Shown piece by piece: positions 43,475 to 55,788 of a stretch of DNA of 64,000 nucleotides. This DNA comes from Aurelia coerulea (Eukaryota > Cnidaria > Scyphozoa > Semaeostomeae > Ulmaridae): NCBI GenBank assembly GCA_039566865.1, contig CM076954.1:17136001-17200000 (forward strand), written 5' to 3'. Within the stretch, counting starts at the first letter, position 1. Every line of letters begins with the position of its first letter. The notes under the pieces were generated by a model. It was not told where the DNA came from. It searched no databases and was given only the letters and a program-made list of their open reading frames with translations. The translations under genes were made by a program, and so were the position numbers.

Positions 43475-44079
43475 GTAAGAATAGCAACAATCGCGTTTAT
43501 AAATCAGCATCTGTGGGAAACTTTTAGATCAAAGATCATTTTCTTTGGCTTAGAATGCCTGTCTTCATCCCATTTTCACCAATGCAAATTGGACATTTTC
43601 ATGATTTTGTCCAGGGACGACCACCTTCAGAATATTTCTGCGCAACCACATTTACTTTTGTCTTAGAACCTGTCTTTTAATCCAGTTTGCCTGGTTCCAA
43701 AATGGAAGCCTCTACAATATTCGGATGATTTGTCTAGGAAAGTGTTTGAAAACGCTAACCTTCACTTTGGCCTAGAATGACGTCCCTAGTGACTTTGCAG
43801 CATTTCTCAGAAAGCTGTTGCCTTACCCATACTTTTCACAACTAACTCTCTCCTCGTTTCTTAAAAAGTTTGACAGAAGGGAGGGTAAATGTTTCCCCAA
43901 CCCCCACGCCACTACTTTTTCAAGGATAAATCTCGACGAAAAATGCTCAAATCATTGGAAATGCTTCACTTATCAAAATTTTACCTCTTTGCAGAAGGTG
44001 CTGTTGACAAAACGCTTTCATGGGAGAAGTTCTTGCAAGCAGAGCTTGAAAATCGCCTGAAAACAACACGAGGGGGGGG

Positions 44080-44600
44080 GGGGGGTTCTTCCATAGTAAA
44101 GGTACCTGGGGATGTGCCGCGAGCAAAGGCATGCTTTTTCGGACTTCTAGTCTATCTAAGGGAACACCTTTTTGAAATTTTGGCCTTGCAACGGTCTAGC
44201 CAAGGGTATCATTTTTGGCAATATTGGTCTAGCAAACGGTCATAATATCATATTTGGTAGAAATTTGACAATATTGGTCTAGGAAATGGTCAAAATTGGT
44301 CGTGCCAAGAAAAATTGGTCCAGAGAATGGTCAAATTGGTCTAGCCAAGGGCAGGTGTGCAGAGTATGGCACTTGCACACCGGAGATTTTCAATAGCCTA
44401 TTCAAATTAGACAATAGAGAGCAAAAGAAATTTCTCGTTGCACACCGGAGATCTCGTCGAAACGTGCCATACTCTGCAGACTGGGCCAAGGGTACCATTT
44501 TCATAAAATTTAGTCTAGCCAACGGTACCATTTTGAATATGCTCGCGGCAGACCCCTACCCAAAATTTGGCCAAGAACCCCCTCCCCCTTCGTGGAAAAC
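44080..44600 (+). repeat. Dispersed repeat with degenerate ATTGGTCTAG units
   Basis: It begins at a G-run and contains tandem ATTGGTCTAGCAAACGGTCA-like units (44180-44345) and the inverted pair GCAGAGTATGGCAC / GTGCCATACTCTGC. GGGGATGTGCCGCG.GCAAAGG is shared with 59335-59710 (GGGGACGTGCCGCGGAACAGG). Repetitive; coding not supported. Confidence 0.5.
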
Positions 44601-45224
44601 AACTTGTTTGTCAATTCATCTACTATAAATGTTCTTTGTATCATTTTCTTCATTCATCTTTGCTCTAGAGTGGCAATTTTTGTTCCATATCTGAAAATTA
44701 TCATTGCAAATAATAGGACCTTTTAAATTGCTGTATGTCGCGTGTAAATTCAAGGCAAAAAAAATTGAAAAAGGAAAGGCCACGATACCAGCGTCGATTG
44801 TCGGATCCGAAGATGCTTGCGGTGACGAATGAATGAATGAGTTTTAAAGGCAGAAATACCGCAATGCAACAAAAAACAACAGCAAATATGATTGAATTTA
44901 TTTCATGCCATTAGGGTTAGGGTTCATTGCAAAGGCCCCCGGCGAGGTCAGAAAAGTGGGGAGGGGGGGGGGCAAACTTTATATAAAAAAATTACCACAA
45001 CAATGCCAGATCACCAAAAATTCACTGTTAAAAGAATTATTACAGGACCCTCATAAAGACTTTCGTTGCTTTCATTTGGTTGCTTAAGCCATTAAACAGC
45101 CCTCTGAAAGTATCGTTTTGGAGTATAGAATGGTCCCAAAAGGGCCCTTGCTGATGGGGGCACTTCGGGCCCCAGCCCTGTAGCCCGACTGGTCAGTGTA
45201 TACCCCTGACTCAAAGGGCATGAG

Positions 45225-46490
45225 ACAACGCTGGCGTCAAAGTGTGACTCTTTTCAACCTTTACATAAATGACCTCATCAACGAAGTCGAGGCAATCAAC
45301 CCTTCCCCCTACACCTACATCAGGAGACTAACGTAAGCTGTCTTCTCTACATGCTGATGATCTTATTTTGTTGTTTCGGTGAAGACGAAGAAAACCAAAT
45401 GCACCAATGACCTTTCAGAAAAAGTGTAGGCTAAACAGAAAGGATTCTTTTTATGTGAACAAAAATAAGATAGAAAACGTCACACTCGATACAGTTATTT
45501 AGAAATGGCCATAAACGCTGTGGGTTCGTTCCACATTGCTATCAAAACACTTGGCCGAAGGATGCCTTAAACGGCAGGTACCAAATAAAACGTTAAATTG
45601 TTTGACTCTGTGATGTCAACTATCCTCCTTTATTGCGGTGAGGTTTGGGGAGCATTTCATTACACAGACTACGACATGTGGGGCAGCAATATCATAGAAA
45701 AATACACCATCATTCTGCAAATATTTACTTGGGGTAAACAGGTCAACTGCAAATATTCTGGTTCGTAGTGAATTAGGCCGCTTCCCTTAAAAAAACACGA
45801 TAGACAGCAGATGTATCTCCTTTCTGGCTACGACACAAAGAACGATCTCCACAAAATAGTCTGGTGCATCTTTCCTTACTTGCAAAACAACATATTCTCA
45901 TTTCTCAACTTTAAAGCTCATATTGATAACATAAAAAATTTCACCAATATAGTAGGATGTAGATGTAACATGTATTGTATCATTCATTTTAAATGAATAT
46001 ATATAAAAATTATAATCATCTAATAGGAGATCTGTTTCACATTTAAATTCCATGGAAGTCATAGTTCAGTACTCCAAAAAGAGGAAATTCCTACGTGATA
46101 TGGACAAAGAATTTTTAAATGTGAAACAGATCTCTTATTAGATGATTATGATTTTTTTGTATATATATTCATTTAAAATGATACAATACATGTTACATCT
46201 ACATCCCATCTAATTACTTTACAAACTATACAACACTACAGGGATTATAATTTCAGGCATAACAACAGCAAAATTACGCACAAAGTGACCACATTCGGGC
46301 AGTCGAATCCGGTAGACGAACTACACCAACAATTACATTTGAAGATAGATTGTGTAAACTTTGCAGTGCAGAAGTTGTTGCAGATGAAATGCACTTTATC
46401 TCAGAATGCCCCCTTTACAACCATATTAGAAGAGATTTCTTAGAAAGGTGTTCAATTTGTTCTCAAATGTCAGACTTCTGAACGTTAAAT
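45225..46490 (+). pseudogene. Decayed LINE reverse transcriptase, interrupted by a foldback
   Basis: Plus-strand fragments in changing frames read, in order: TLFNLYINDLINEVEAIN (RT region), LSSLHADDLILLF (the YADD box, with His for Tyr), KLFDSVMSTILLYCGEVWGAF, and after a foldback insertion RLCKLCSAEVVADEMHFISECPLYNHIRR (zinc-finger-like LINE tail). Several stops and frameshifts separate them. Identified by pattern; clade not assigned. Confidence 0.7.
45955..46206. repeat. Foldback hairpin, about 96-bp arms, inside the LINE
   Basis: GGATGTAGATGTAACATGTA...GATCTGTTTCACATTTA is inverted almost exactly, with a loop of about 60 bp. It splits the decayed LINE. Confidence 0.8.
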
Positions 46491-46579
46491 TTTGTTAGTA
46501 CGTTTGTACCTAGTATGTTTGGAAGATTAAAAAATAACTGGGCTTTCGATAGCAATGCTAGCGCATGTGCATAGCAGAA

Positions 46580-46916
46580 CATTAACCTGGGTTCAACCAA
46601 TGTTTGCGTTTACACTACATATTGTAAATCCTAACCTGGGTTCAACTCAGGTTCAACCCACCTCCAGAGAAGGGTTGGCTTAACCTGGGTTAGCTAAACC
46701 TGGCTTAGCTGCGTTTACATTATGAAATTTCTAACCCAGGTTCAACCCACCTCCAGAGAGTCGAGGGGTCGGCTTTACCTGGTTGAACCCAGGTTTTCAG
46801 GCCAGCTGCATTTACAAGGGTTGGCTTAACTTGGGTTGAACCCAGGTTAGCTGCGTTTATAGTTAACGTTAACCCAGGCTCAACCCAGGTTGAAAGTTGT
46901 AGTGTAAACAGGGCTA
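46580..46916. mobile_element. MITE made of AACCTGGGTT/AACCCAGGTT words
   Basis: About ten copies of AACCTGGGTTCAACC or its complement, interspersed with GCGTTTACA and GTGTAAAC, fill this segment, so either strand can fold in many ways. In style it belongs with the elements at 4591 and 17023. Confidence 0.6.
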
Positions 46917-47117
46917 AAATCTCAATCACGAACTATTTTGGAGGTTTTTCAAGGATATCCTTAAGATATTGTAGCTGAGGGCAAACTTTTTAACGTTGTC
47001 TTGACATTATGTCTTTGGGTCAGTTTATCCAACAAAAATATTTTTCAAATCTTTTTCTATTGTCTCGCTAAAGAGCTTTCTTTGGCGACCGCTCTGCCTA
47101 GTTCACTTTACCACAGG

Positions 47118-47843
47118 CCGGGGTAAAGTGAACTACTTAGCAATTGTTCGATAAAACCAAAATAATGCTAGTAATACCCGAAGACATGATTTATTGTGCA
47201 ACTCTAAGGAGTTCTTCGCATGCCAAAACGAAACAAACCCAAAAATTTTACAAGGGTGATATTTAAAAAATCAAATGGCGACCGATGTTGAGAATGATCT
47301 TTGCAGATCAAATATAAACCAAAAACTATTGTGAAAGTCACAAATTCAAGTCAGATTGCGATACCTGAATACAATTCTATGAACAATAATAAGAATATAC
47401 TTGGAAAATACTATATTGCATATAAATACCAAATCACTACAAAGAGAAATACTATTTTCAAAGTAGTTCACTTTGCCCTGAAACCTCCGCCTAGAAATAA
47501 AACCAAAAATAGTTATAAATCCATAACAATGATCAATATTCTAATTTCACAGTGATGGCCATTTATCCTTTCCATACTTGCTTCATCAAATCCCAATGAA
47601 ATTCTTGGATCAGTTACCGCATTTTTGAATGAAGGTCAAACTTAGGCTGTCAAATTTTTGGAGGTTTCTCAGGGAGCTGGTATCAAAATATGTTTCTGTG
47701 TCATCAGAGCGAAAAATTATCCTGCAAGTTATGATTTTCTGAAGGCAGAATTATGAAGCAAATGAGATTAAAAAGGTCTTCTTCATCTGACTTCGTGTTC
47801 ACATGAGAAAATCAAAAATCGTGGGTAGTTCACTTTACCCCGG
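47118..47843. mobile_element. TIR element, perfect 19-bp CCGGGGTAAAGTGAACTAC ends
   Basis: CCGGGGTAAAGTGAACTAC (47118-47136) is exactly inverted at 47825-47843. Further copies of GTAGTTCACTTTACCCCG occur just outside: 47099, about 47463 (TTGCCC variant), 48226 and 48245. The last copies end about 25 bp before the FReD exon's acceptor. The interior is AT-rich with no gene. Confidence 0.65.
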
Positions 47844-48281
47844 TCGAAGCAAAATATCGTCTGAGCGGTAGATCTTTTAAAATATTATGTTAGCTGACAA
47901 AAACGTCTTTCTTGGCCCTTTCCTTTTGGAAAGAGTAAAGACATGGTATGTGCTTCAAATCGATCAAAACAATCATAGAAATGAATTTCGTCTTTGGGTC
48001 AAAACTTAAAACCAAAGATAGGAGCCCAAACCTAACAACCATAATTTCCCAAGGTTGTTTTTACTGCCTCGGGTAATGGGATTTTTTGCAACAACAGGAA
48101 GGAATATTTTGCAAAAATGTTTTCATTTTATGTGAACACATGTAGGCACATGTAACAAAGCATTGGACATAAATCATGTTTTATCATTGCTTGTTTACTT
48201 TTGGAGAGAATCGCGAATGTTCTGAGTAGTTCACTTTACCCCGTAGTTCACTTTAAATTTTGATCATCTTTTCATTAGCAG

Positions 48282-48914
48282 TTTCAAACCCAAAAAGTTG
48301 TGAAGAAGTGTTGTTAAACGGGAAGCGACTCAGTGGCGAATACACAATTTGGATTGACGGTGTTACACCAACCAATGTATCTTGCAATATGGATATAGAT
48401 GGTGGAGGTTGGACTGTTATTCAAAGAAGGGTTGATGCAAGTACTGACTTCTACAGAAAGTGGACTGAATACAAACAAGGCTTTGGCAACTTGAGCAAAA
48501 ATGTTTGGTTAGGGTTGGATAATATTCACAAGCTAACAGAAAGAGGAGCTGTACTTAGAATTGACATGACTGAGATTGGTGGAAAGAAAATATTCGCAAA
48601 GTATAGCAGATGCAAGATTGGTAGTGAATCTACTAATTACAAGCTAGAGGTTTCAGGTTATGCTGGGAATGCAAATGACAGCTTAGATTATCACAATGGA
48701 ATGGGTTTCTCTACGTATGATAGGGATAGTGATCCCTTTAGCGGTGGTAACTGTGCCGTATACTGTCATGGAGCTTGGTGGTATAGAGTGTGTCAATGGT
48801 CAAATCTAAATGGAGCATACCCCCTCGATGGAAGGGATGCTCCATATATGATGACATGGTGGTTTCTCAGAAGTCGATACGGTTCTATCATTTACTCAGA
48901 AATGAAAGTTCGTG
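48282..48914 (+). CDS. Fibrinogen-related domain (FReD) exon
   Basis: The exon is bounded by acceptor TTCATTAGCAG (48281) and donor GTAGGT (48915), both in phase 1, and codes for 211 residues. It begins SNPKSCEEVLLNGK and holds a complete fibrinogen C-terminal domain: DGGGWTVIQRRVDAS, FYRKWTEYKQGFGN, WLGLDNIHKLT, the calcium-site region DRDSD, the CHGAWWYRVCQWSNLNGAY core, and a terminal SEMKVR. Such domains bind sugars or acetylated groups in ficolins and tachylectins and occur in many invertebrate recognition proteins. An upstream signal-peptide exon and downstream FN3 exons in compatible phase make it one module of a larger secreted or cell-surface protein. The frame past 48914 (ending 48991) is intron read-through. 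Ligand unknown. Confidence 0.85.
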
Positions 48915-49459
48915 GTAGGTGTCTTTTTATTTTCGGTTTGCTGTATTTAAGTTATGTATATAAGTTGGTTTTTATTAGTTTATTCTTTTAAAGAGCATGA
49001 GCTATTAGTACCTAATATAATAACTGTAAATATGGAGTATTATTATTAAGCCTTTTTTCTCATAAATGGGCCTGAAGATCTATTATAATATTTTCTGAAG
49101 AAAATTTTGTGACACGTAAAACTCGAGCACCGTTGCACTGATCCTCGCGAAACTTCCCAAATATCTTCGACTTCCCTGTACCTAACCCAATAATGATTCT
49201 ATTTTCTTAAATTCGCCCCCAAAGCTGAGAAAGGGTCAAATTCGGTGAAATCAAAGGATCCACGGAATCTCCTTCCTATTGTTTTACGTGCAGGGAATGA
49301 TCGTTAGACATATCGCAATTGCCGGACCAATGATACATTGGAGCTTTATTTTACTCCGACTCCCTTTTTAGAAGGAGGAGAGGGCAGAGTTATACAGATC
49401 GACTTATTTTTCCAGCATAAATTGTGTTGGCCCGAGAGGAGAGTTTAGGAGAGGTTTGA

Positions 49460-49800
49460 ATGAGAAAGGGAGACCATTCTTAGCCCAGGGGGGACACTCA
49501 TCATATACGCCGGCGGAGACTCTCATCATAGATGCTGACTCATCATATACGAATGGGTCAGTCCGAGGAATTTTCAGGAAACCCAAAAAATATCAGTTTA
49601 TCTTCATTACAACCAAAAAATCAGCTCATTTTATACCTTGACATCTGTAAACGAGCACAAAAGATCTGTAAACAGTGCAAATTGGGGCCAGGCCCACACA
49701 TATCACTTTCAGCAATATTCTGACCCAAAAATGTCCCACTTACCTCCCCGTATGACATGTGCAAGTGCTGAATTCCCCCCTGGGATCCTTAGCAGCACGG
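49460..49800 (-). repeat. Inverted copy of the 36157-36600 repeat
   Basis: Reading on the minus strand it follows 36240-36570: AAAATGAGCTGATTTTTTGG, ACTGATATTTTTTGGGTTTCCTG.AAA, GGACTGACCC. An intronic insertion downstream of the FReD exon. Confidence 0.55.
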
Positions 49801-50593
49801 GACCTATGAAGTGTCATCAAGGCCAAAACTCTATTTCGATAGGGAATAAGACATTTTGACAAATAGAAACCCTGAAAGAAGCATCAAAGGACAATCTTAA
49901 ACTAATTTAGCTCCACACTCCGGTTCCACTGCTCCGGATTATACACCTACATCGGACAATACAACGAATTATACTGATAGAAAGCAGACAAGATCTGTCA
50001 TCGATCTTCTGTTTGTGTGAATTTGACGTTGTCACGAAATAAAAGAGACGGAAGCATAGATTAATCACATAGGCCTCAGTATCACTCATTGAAGTGAATG
50101 GTTATCGCTACCCTGAATACCAGACCCTTTGAGAGAAGGAGAGTTGAGAAGTCTATTCTGAACAGTTAGTGAATTGAACGAGGAATTTGCTGAAAGGGTC
50201 TAGGGGTGCGATAACGATTGACTGTTTCGTTCGTTCGTTAATCAATCAGAAGCTATTCTTTTCAATGAAACTTACGTTTTGCTCCTGGGGGAGGGAGTTC
50301 TGGCAAAATGTCCCTTTTTGGCATGTTGGTGTTTTGACAACCTGCTCTAGAAATATTGCCGAACTTTGATACACCGTCCTAGAAAAAATTGGTGAAAACG
50401 ATACCCTGAAAACAAATGTAATAAGTAACCGTCCCGCTAGAGTGTTGCTAGGAGTTTCTTGTTCAATGTCGCATTTGCAGGTAACGATGGTGAAGGTGAA
50501 GGCAAAGTTGCGTTTTTCAGCGCCAAGCGCTGCGATCGCAGAAATAGAGCAGACCTAATCGAGTCCGCGACCCCTGTCATGATGCTCAAGAGG

Positions 50594-50680
50594 TGGGGTC
50601 CTACCGGGTATTGAACCCACTCCGCCTGACTGTTCTGGCTGCAAAGTCAGAGGATTACACCACTGCGCCACAACACCTTC
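50594..50680 (-). repeat. tRNA-derived sequence, probably a SINE head
   Basis: The minus strand has an A-box-like TGGCGCAGTGG (50660-50670) and a near-consensus B box GGGTTCAATACCC (50606-50618), about 45 bp apart, with TTTGCAG in the anticodon region. The acceptor stem does not pair cleanly and sequence continues beyond it, so a tRNA-derived SINE is more likely than a functional tRNA. The 136-codon plus frame from 50593 is a shadow. Confidence 0.5.
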
Positions 50681-50837
50681 AACGAGGGGGACCTAGGTTT
50701 ATCCAAATCACAGATTATCGAAATATTTCCGCACTTACACGGTTGATATATGTTGTTAATTTGGGTACAACGAAGGAGCATTGGTATGTAAATTTCAGAA
50801 GAACCAAGATTAAAGAGGGTAAACGATGGAAAGCAAG

Positions 50838-51264
50838 GGAGCGGGTTATTTTAATCCTGGGTACCAGGGCGGAGGATACTTTAACAAAATTAGACTACAT
50901 TTCATACCCCATCTTCAATATGGAAAAAAGTTTTACACCCCACCACCTTTCAGCGAAATGGTTTTGTACCCTATCCAGAAGTCTTCAAGGACGTGATGTA
51001 TAAAATTTATACACATGCATGCAAATTTATTCCAGGAAATTTTCATACAGGTCCAGTGATTCATCATTTCCAGTTGTCTTTCAATTTTACTTTTAAATAT
51101 TAACTGATGACTTCACATAAATATTTTTCAAGCAAAATAGTTTTGCACCTCATACCAATTTCCCTTGATACTTGGAAACCCATCACAGTAATGGGATGAA
51201 TTCTCATACCCCTGTCAAAAATCCCCCGCCTTGGCACCCAGGATCAAAAATGACTGCTCCCTAG
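50838..51264. mobile_element. TIR element, imperfect inverted repeats
   Basis: AGGGAGCGGGTTATTTTAAT...CCTGGGTACCAGGGCGG is inverted near 51228-51264 as CCGCCTTGGCACCCAGGATC...CTGCTCCCT, with mismatches. Confidence 0.5.
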
Positions 51265-51790
51265 CCGAGCAAGAGCAATGACTGCAACTGTGGGAAATGT
51301 GGGAAATTATGCAGCGCAACTAGCAAGATAGATTTAAGAAATCTTGAGGGACTTTAAATTGCATGACCATTTATCAAAGAAAGGATACATAAGCAGTGAA
51401 CAGAGGAAGCAATTGGTAGAAATAGAGGAACAAGAAAGAACGGGTTCTTATTTGGAGTCTCTTATTCTATTTTGAGCAGGGAGACAGATTTGTGCACTAA
51501 GAAATTGATTAATGCAGAACTATTTCTTCTAGAATCCAGGAAATAGGGTATTGACACTTTTTCAGATCAGTGAATGAAAAGTCGTACATAAGAAACTTGC
51601 TTGAGTCTCTGAGAATTCAAATACTTCCATCAAAGTCGGAGATGGTAAGTTTGAAAATAAGATTAAAGTGAACTTGCTGCCCTGGTATACGCCCAGGCAT
51701 CGGTTGTTTTGAAAAGTCAATATGGGATCAATTCTAAAAGCGTCAAGTGGAAGACTTTCCCGGCAAACTGAAAACAGAGACGTATGAACT

Positions 51791-51948
51791 GGGGGCACTG
51801 GGGGCACGTGCCCCCCAAGATTTTGCAATAAACAAAGACGTTCCCTTTATATTTTCAAGAAGTGCCTATTTAGCTTGATGAAAGATGCCCTTGAAGTGTC
51901 GTGTTCCCCCCCCCAAAAATTTGAGATGCTTCCTACGTCCCTGGATGA
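51791..51948 (+). repeat. Dispersed repeat, sibling of 11279-11440
   Basis: GGGGGCACGTGCCCCCC followed by AGATTTTGCAATAAACAAAG, TATTTAGCTTGATGAAAGAT and GAGATGCTTCCTACGTCCCT matches the earlier copy in the same order. Confidence 0.6.
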
Positions 51949-53927
51949 AAATAAGATTCGTAGCTGCAACATGACCCAATTAAATATTAACCATGGCTGA
52001 GAGGGCAACTATGGTAACAATTACACATTTGATACAAACGCGTCTCCCTATCCCTGGTGAACAAAGAACAACAAAGCAAAAAAGGGGGAACTAAATCAAC
52101 GAGAGTAGCGAAGGCACGAGAGCGCAATGCGGGCATCTAAATCATTTAGAGTATAGTTAAAACTAAGAGAAAAAGACAAACACGCAGAGAGCGTACTGAA
52201 GGCAGCAAGAGCAAAGCAGGCAAACGGGAGATAGTGAAGGAGTGAAAAAAAAATACGACAATGAGAGCAAGGAGAGATGATGTTCGCCAACGAGTCAACT
52301 GGGTAGATCGAGAAGATCTTAAGGGTCTGTAGAGTTATTGAAAGTATTCAGCATGAAGATACAAACAGTGAACAGAGGGATAGAGAGGAGGAGTTTCAAA
52401 AACCATAATCAAAGGAGAAAAGAACGGTCGAAAGAAGCGGGATACAAGGATATTCAGAGCATATATCAAATAGAACTGTACTCAGCAAGGACAGTATATT
52501 GTGCATAAGAAACCGATAAGAAAGGAGGACATTTCACAGGCAAATGAGATCTTGAGTAGTAGAATAAAACTGAAGTGAGAGAATCGAACAGAGTTGGTAT
52601 GAAGGGTTTATAACGAGTTTCGAATAATTTTTTTTTCAATTTGAAACAACTACAACTCTTATATTTATATTCAACTGTGCCCCTCATAGTGGGAAAAGAC
52701 CAACTATGAAAGACATTTAAAATAAACAATCCATTACAAAGCAGATACAATACAACAAAAATAAAGGGGGGGGGGGTTGCTGCTGTTTGGAGTTTCACTT
52801 AAAGCGCTGAGTAGTCTTAATGTATAATATAGTGGCATGCATGATCATTCTATTGCTGATTATATTCAGTTTAGCATCATGGAAAATGCATCACAGGGAT
52901 TTCCATTTAACAGGAGAAGTATTAGAGAGACTGCGATGGACCTTCTTTAATTTGTGCTTCCACGAGGAAAACTGTATATTTCAAGAGATCTATAGCTGAA
53001 TTGCGCCTTTCCGAATGTTAATTTGCCAAGTGGATTGGAATGCATTTGTAACTGAAGACCTAACAACGCTTTGAAAAGAAAATGATGACAATTGTGGTAA
53101 TGTCATATGCTCGCAAATATATTCTTGGGAATTCTAACGGAATTAATGGCGATTCTGGGAGGTGTGGCAAAGTATACAGATTAACTATGCAGCAAAATGT
53201 TTGAAGGCAATAGTTTGTAAAGAATGGAAAGAGAAATGCAAAATGAAGAGAGAAAAAGAAAAGACAGATGCGCCGAGGATGGTAATGAGATTCGAAAACG
53301 GAGAAAGCATGGCTGGGACATTATTTTAAGCAAAACAAGTGTTGATCTTTCCTGTCTCGGAGGTCTCCCCCCCCCCCCCAACTCTCAATTTTCAAAGAAA
53401 CACAGCATACGTTCGGGGAAAGTAGAGTACGCGAAAATCAATCATTGTGTTGATTTGTAAACGCTAAATAGCTCTTTCTAACAAAGTATCAATTTTTGGC
53501 TTTTCTATTGATTGATACTCCCGCATTCTGCCCATGTCCCTCTTCGCCGGTCTTTTTCTAAGAACCATGTATCATAAAAGTAAAGAGGTACCAAATAGAC
53601 CCCATCCTCAGGTATATTCAGGATATTTGTGCTTAGGCTGGGGTACAAAGCATCAACCCAACATGATACTTCCTGGCATGAAAATAGATCCCGAAAAATA
53701 TTTTTTCTGACCCCAACACTACTAAAATTTATGAAGTCAGTATCTTAAATCCGTGGACAAGTGCCCCAACTGATTAGATTGCTCATAATTTATTTGGAAA
53801 TTTCAATATTTTGATTTTAGTAATGTTACTTGATCTTACTTTGGTTTGTAAATAATATTTTACCCATTTTTTAATTTCTCCCATATTTGAGACCCAAAAA
53901 AGGTAATCTAGAATTTCAGAAACCCTA
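51949..53927. other. Intron; no exon recognised
   Basis: Includes a segment at 52636-52702 shared with the MITE at 3536-4248 (CAACTGTGCCCCTCATAG), a G-run at about 52766-52776 and a C-run at about 53368-53380. Short frames here have no domain content. Confidence 0.45.
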
Positions 53928-54763
53928 CCGGGTGTCCCAAAAAAAAAGGTAACAGATTTGATGGGGACTAGCGATGAGAGTATAAGTGGAATCGATCCCA
54001 AATAAGTTTTGAAGTACTCTTCGATAGTTAACTTGAAGATTAATACCTCTTTTGTTGATATTGGTGCATCGAGAGTTGAAATATTAATCTCGAACGCCAA
54101 ACTTTGCATCCATCTACAAACCAGAGCTTTTGGGTTTTGGCCTAAACTGCTAACGCGCTGGTTGGGGGAATCTCCTCAGTCAAAGACATTTTTGTTGCAA
54201 AAGTACACCAAGCCAAGCACAAATGAGCATTTTTTATGTTCCCTTGGGCATATGCGATTGCTTGTTTTGTAATAATTTCGCGAGAGATGATGCAAAAAAC
54301 ATTTCATTCAAGCAATGAGAAGATTGCATGATAGTCTATGTGTTAAAGCCTACAGGACTTATTTCGCTGATGAATACCTTTTCTCAGGCAGGTGTAATTT
54401 AAAGTTTTTGTAGAAACAAGAAAGGGGTCTCTTCGGGGCTAAATTCTTGAATCTGATTGTAAAGTTCGGAGTCAGATTTCCACTAAAATGTGTTCCTAAG
54501 CACGAGGTTTCTTGTTTGTACTTGGCTATGATTGAGGAGATTCCACAGCTTAGGCCAAACCCCAAAAGCTCTGGTTTGGAGTAGGAGGCCAATATGGACT
54601 TTCAAGATTAATATTCCAACTCTTGATGCACCAATATCAACAAATAAGGTATCAATCTTCAAGTTAACTATCTAAGAGTACTTAAAAACTTATCAGGGGT
54701 CGATTCAACTCAAATTCTTATCGCTAGCCCCAATTAAATCTGTTACCTTTTTTGGACACCCGG
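53928..54763. mobile_element. TA-flanked foldback, CCGGGTGTCCC ends, arms over 230 bp
   Basis: CCGGGTGTCCCAAAAAAAA (53928) is inverted at the right end, TTTTTGGACACCCGG (54763), and both sides are flanked by TA. Inverted similarity continues far inward: GGTAACAGATTTGATGGGG, AACTTGAAGATTAATACCT, GATATTGGTGCATC, CAGAGCTTTTGGGTTTTGGC. Same terminal word as the 1851 element, but a different interior. The frames at 54009-54272 and 54359-54592 are mirror-image shadows of the arms. Confidence 0.75.
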
Positions 54764-55157
54764 TATATGAACCGTTCTGGTATTATTTGAGAGCTGAGAC
54801 TTGTAATGTTCTTTTGAGCCTATTGTACTTCAAATTTGACAAATACAAAGGAAACAGGGGGTTCTCAAAGTTATGGCCAATTTTTACAAGTTTTCTTGAC
54901 CTTTGCTCTACTATTGTCTAGCTTCACAGTGATATTTACGGTTGGAAAACCAAACTAGCCCTATTCTTAGTGGAAAAGAAGGCTACAGGCTCCTTTCTTT
55001 GAAACTGAGTTACTTGAATTACCAGGAATCTATTTGCTATCACTGGCAAGGAGGCGTGTTACCCCCAGATAAAGCAGTGATGCATTATGTCAAAATTGAC
55101 CTCAACATGTGCAGAGTTCGAGAAAAGAAGATCATTGCCTGGTTTTGAAAGAATAAT

Positions 55158-55473
55158 TGTCACTCCCTGGCGGCCAGCACTATTCAACTGAGGACAGAAT
55201 AGGAAAGTTGCCGTGTGATTCATTATGGGTCCCAAATGGTATATCACAGGAACTAAATAACAATTGATCGAGACACCTTTTTGCCAACTTGAGATAAAAG
55301 TGCATTATTTTGATTGTTCAAATAATTCTTTCGCCTGTGAACAATGAGCTTCTTGAAAGTTCAACGTACAATGCAGTAGGACCTGTGATAGACCATTTGG
55401 GACCCATAATGAATCACACGGCAACTTTCCTATTCTCTCCTCAGTTGAATAGTGCTGGCCGCCAGGGAGTGAC
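55158..55473. repeat. Foldback with 92-bp nearly perfect arms
   Basis: TGTCACTCCCTGGCGGCCAG...ATATCACAGG (55158-55249) is inverted at 55382-55473. The loop is about 130 bp. Confidence 0.8.
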
Positions 55474-55544
55474 AGATGTATTGTTCCAAAACAAAGTCAC
55501 AACTTTAACTATCATTATGTGCTCGAACCCTTATTATGTCGACA

Positions 55545-55765
55545 TAAACTAGGATTATGTACATAAACCTATATTATGTGCACATAAACTAGGATTATGT
55601 ACATAAACCTATATTATGTGCACATAATGTAGGTTATCACTACATAATATAGGTTTATGTCCCGATAACCCATATTATGTGCACATAAATTAGGATTATG
55701 TTACATAAACCTATATTATGTCGACATAATCATAGTTTATGTAACATAATCCTATATTATGTCAT
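55545..55765 (+). repeat. Tandem palindromic TATATTATGTGCACATAA repeats
   Basis: Two nearly exact 40-bp units (ATAAACTAGGATTATGTACA + TAAACCTATATTATGTGCAC) are followed by rearranged inverted versions. Confidence 0.8.
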
Positions 55766-55788
55766 TTTTGTGCAAATGGCGTTCCATA

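Noticed and set aside
43818..44245. Frames after the gypsy element as possible further exons of the FReD gene
   Set aside because: No domain similarity, and they run through poly-G and repetitive sequence.
48260..48281. N-terminal residues before the FReD domain as a leader
   Set aside because: The codon is TTG and the sequence is an intron end (TTTTCATTAGCAG); the leader is elsewhere, at 37689.
50593..51003. A 136-codon plus-strand ORF
   Set aside because: It begins in the antisense of the tRNA-derived sequence and extends into an inverted-repeat element.
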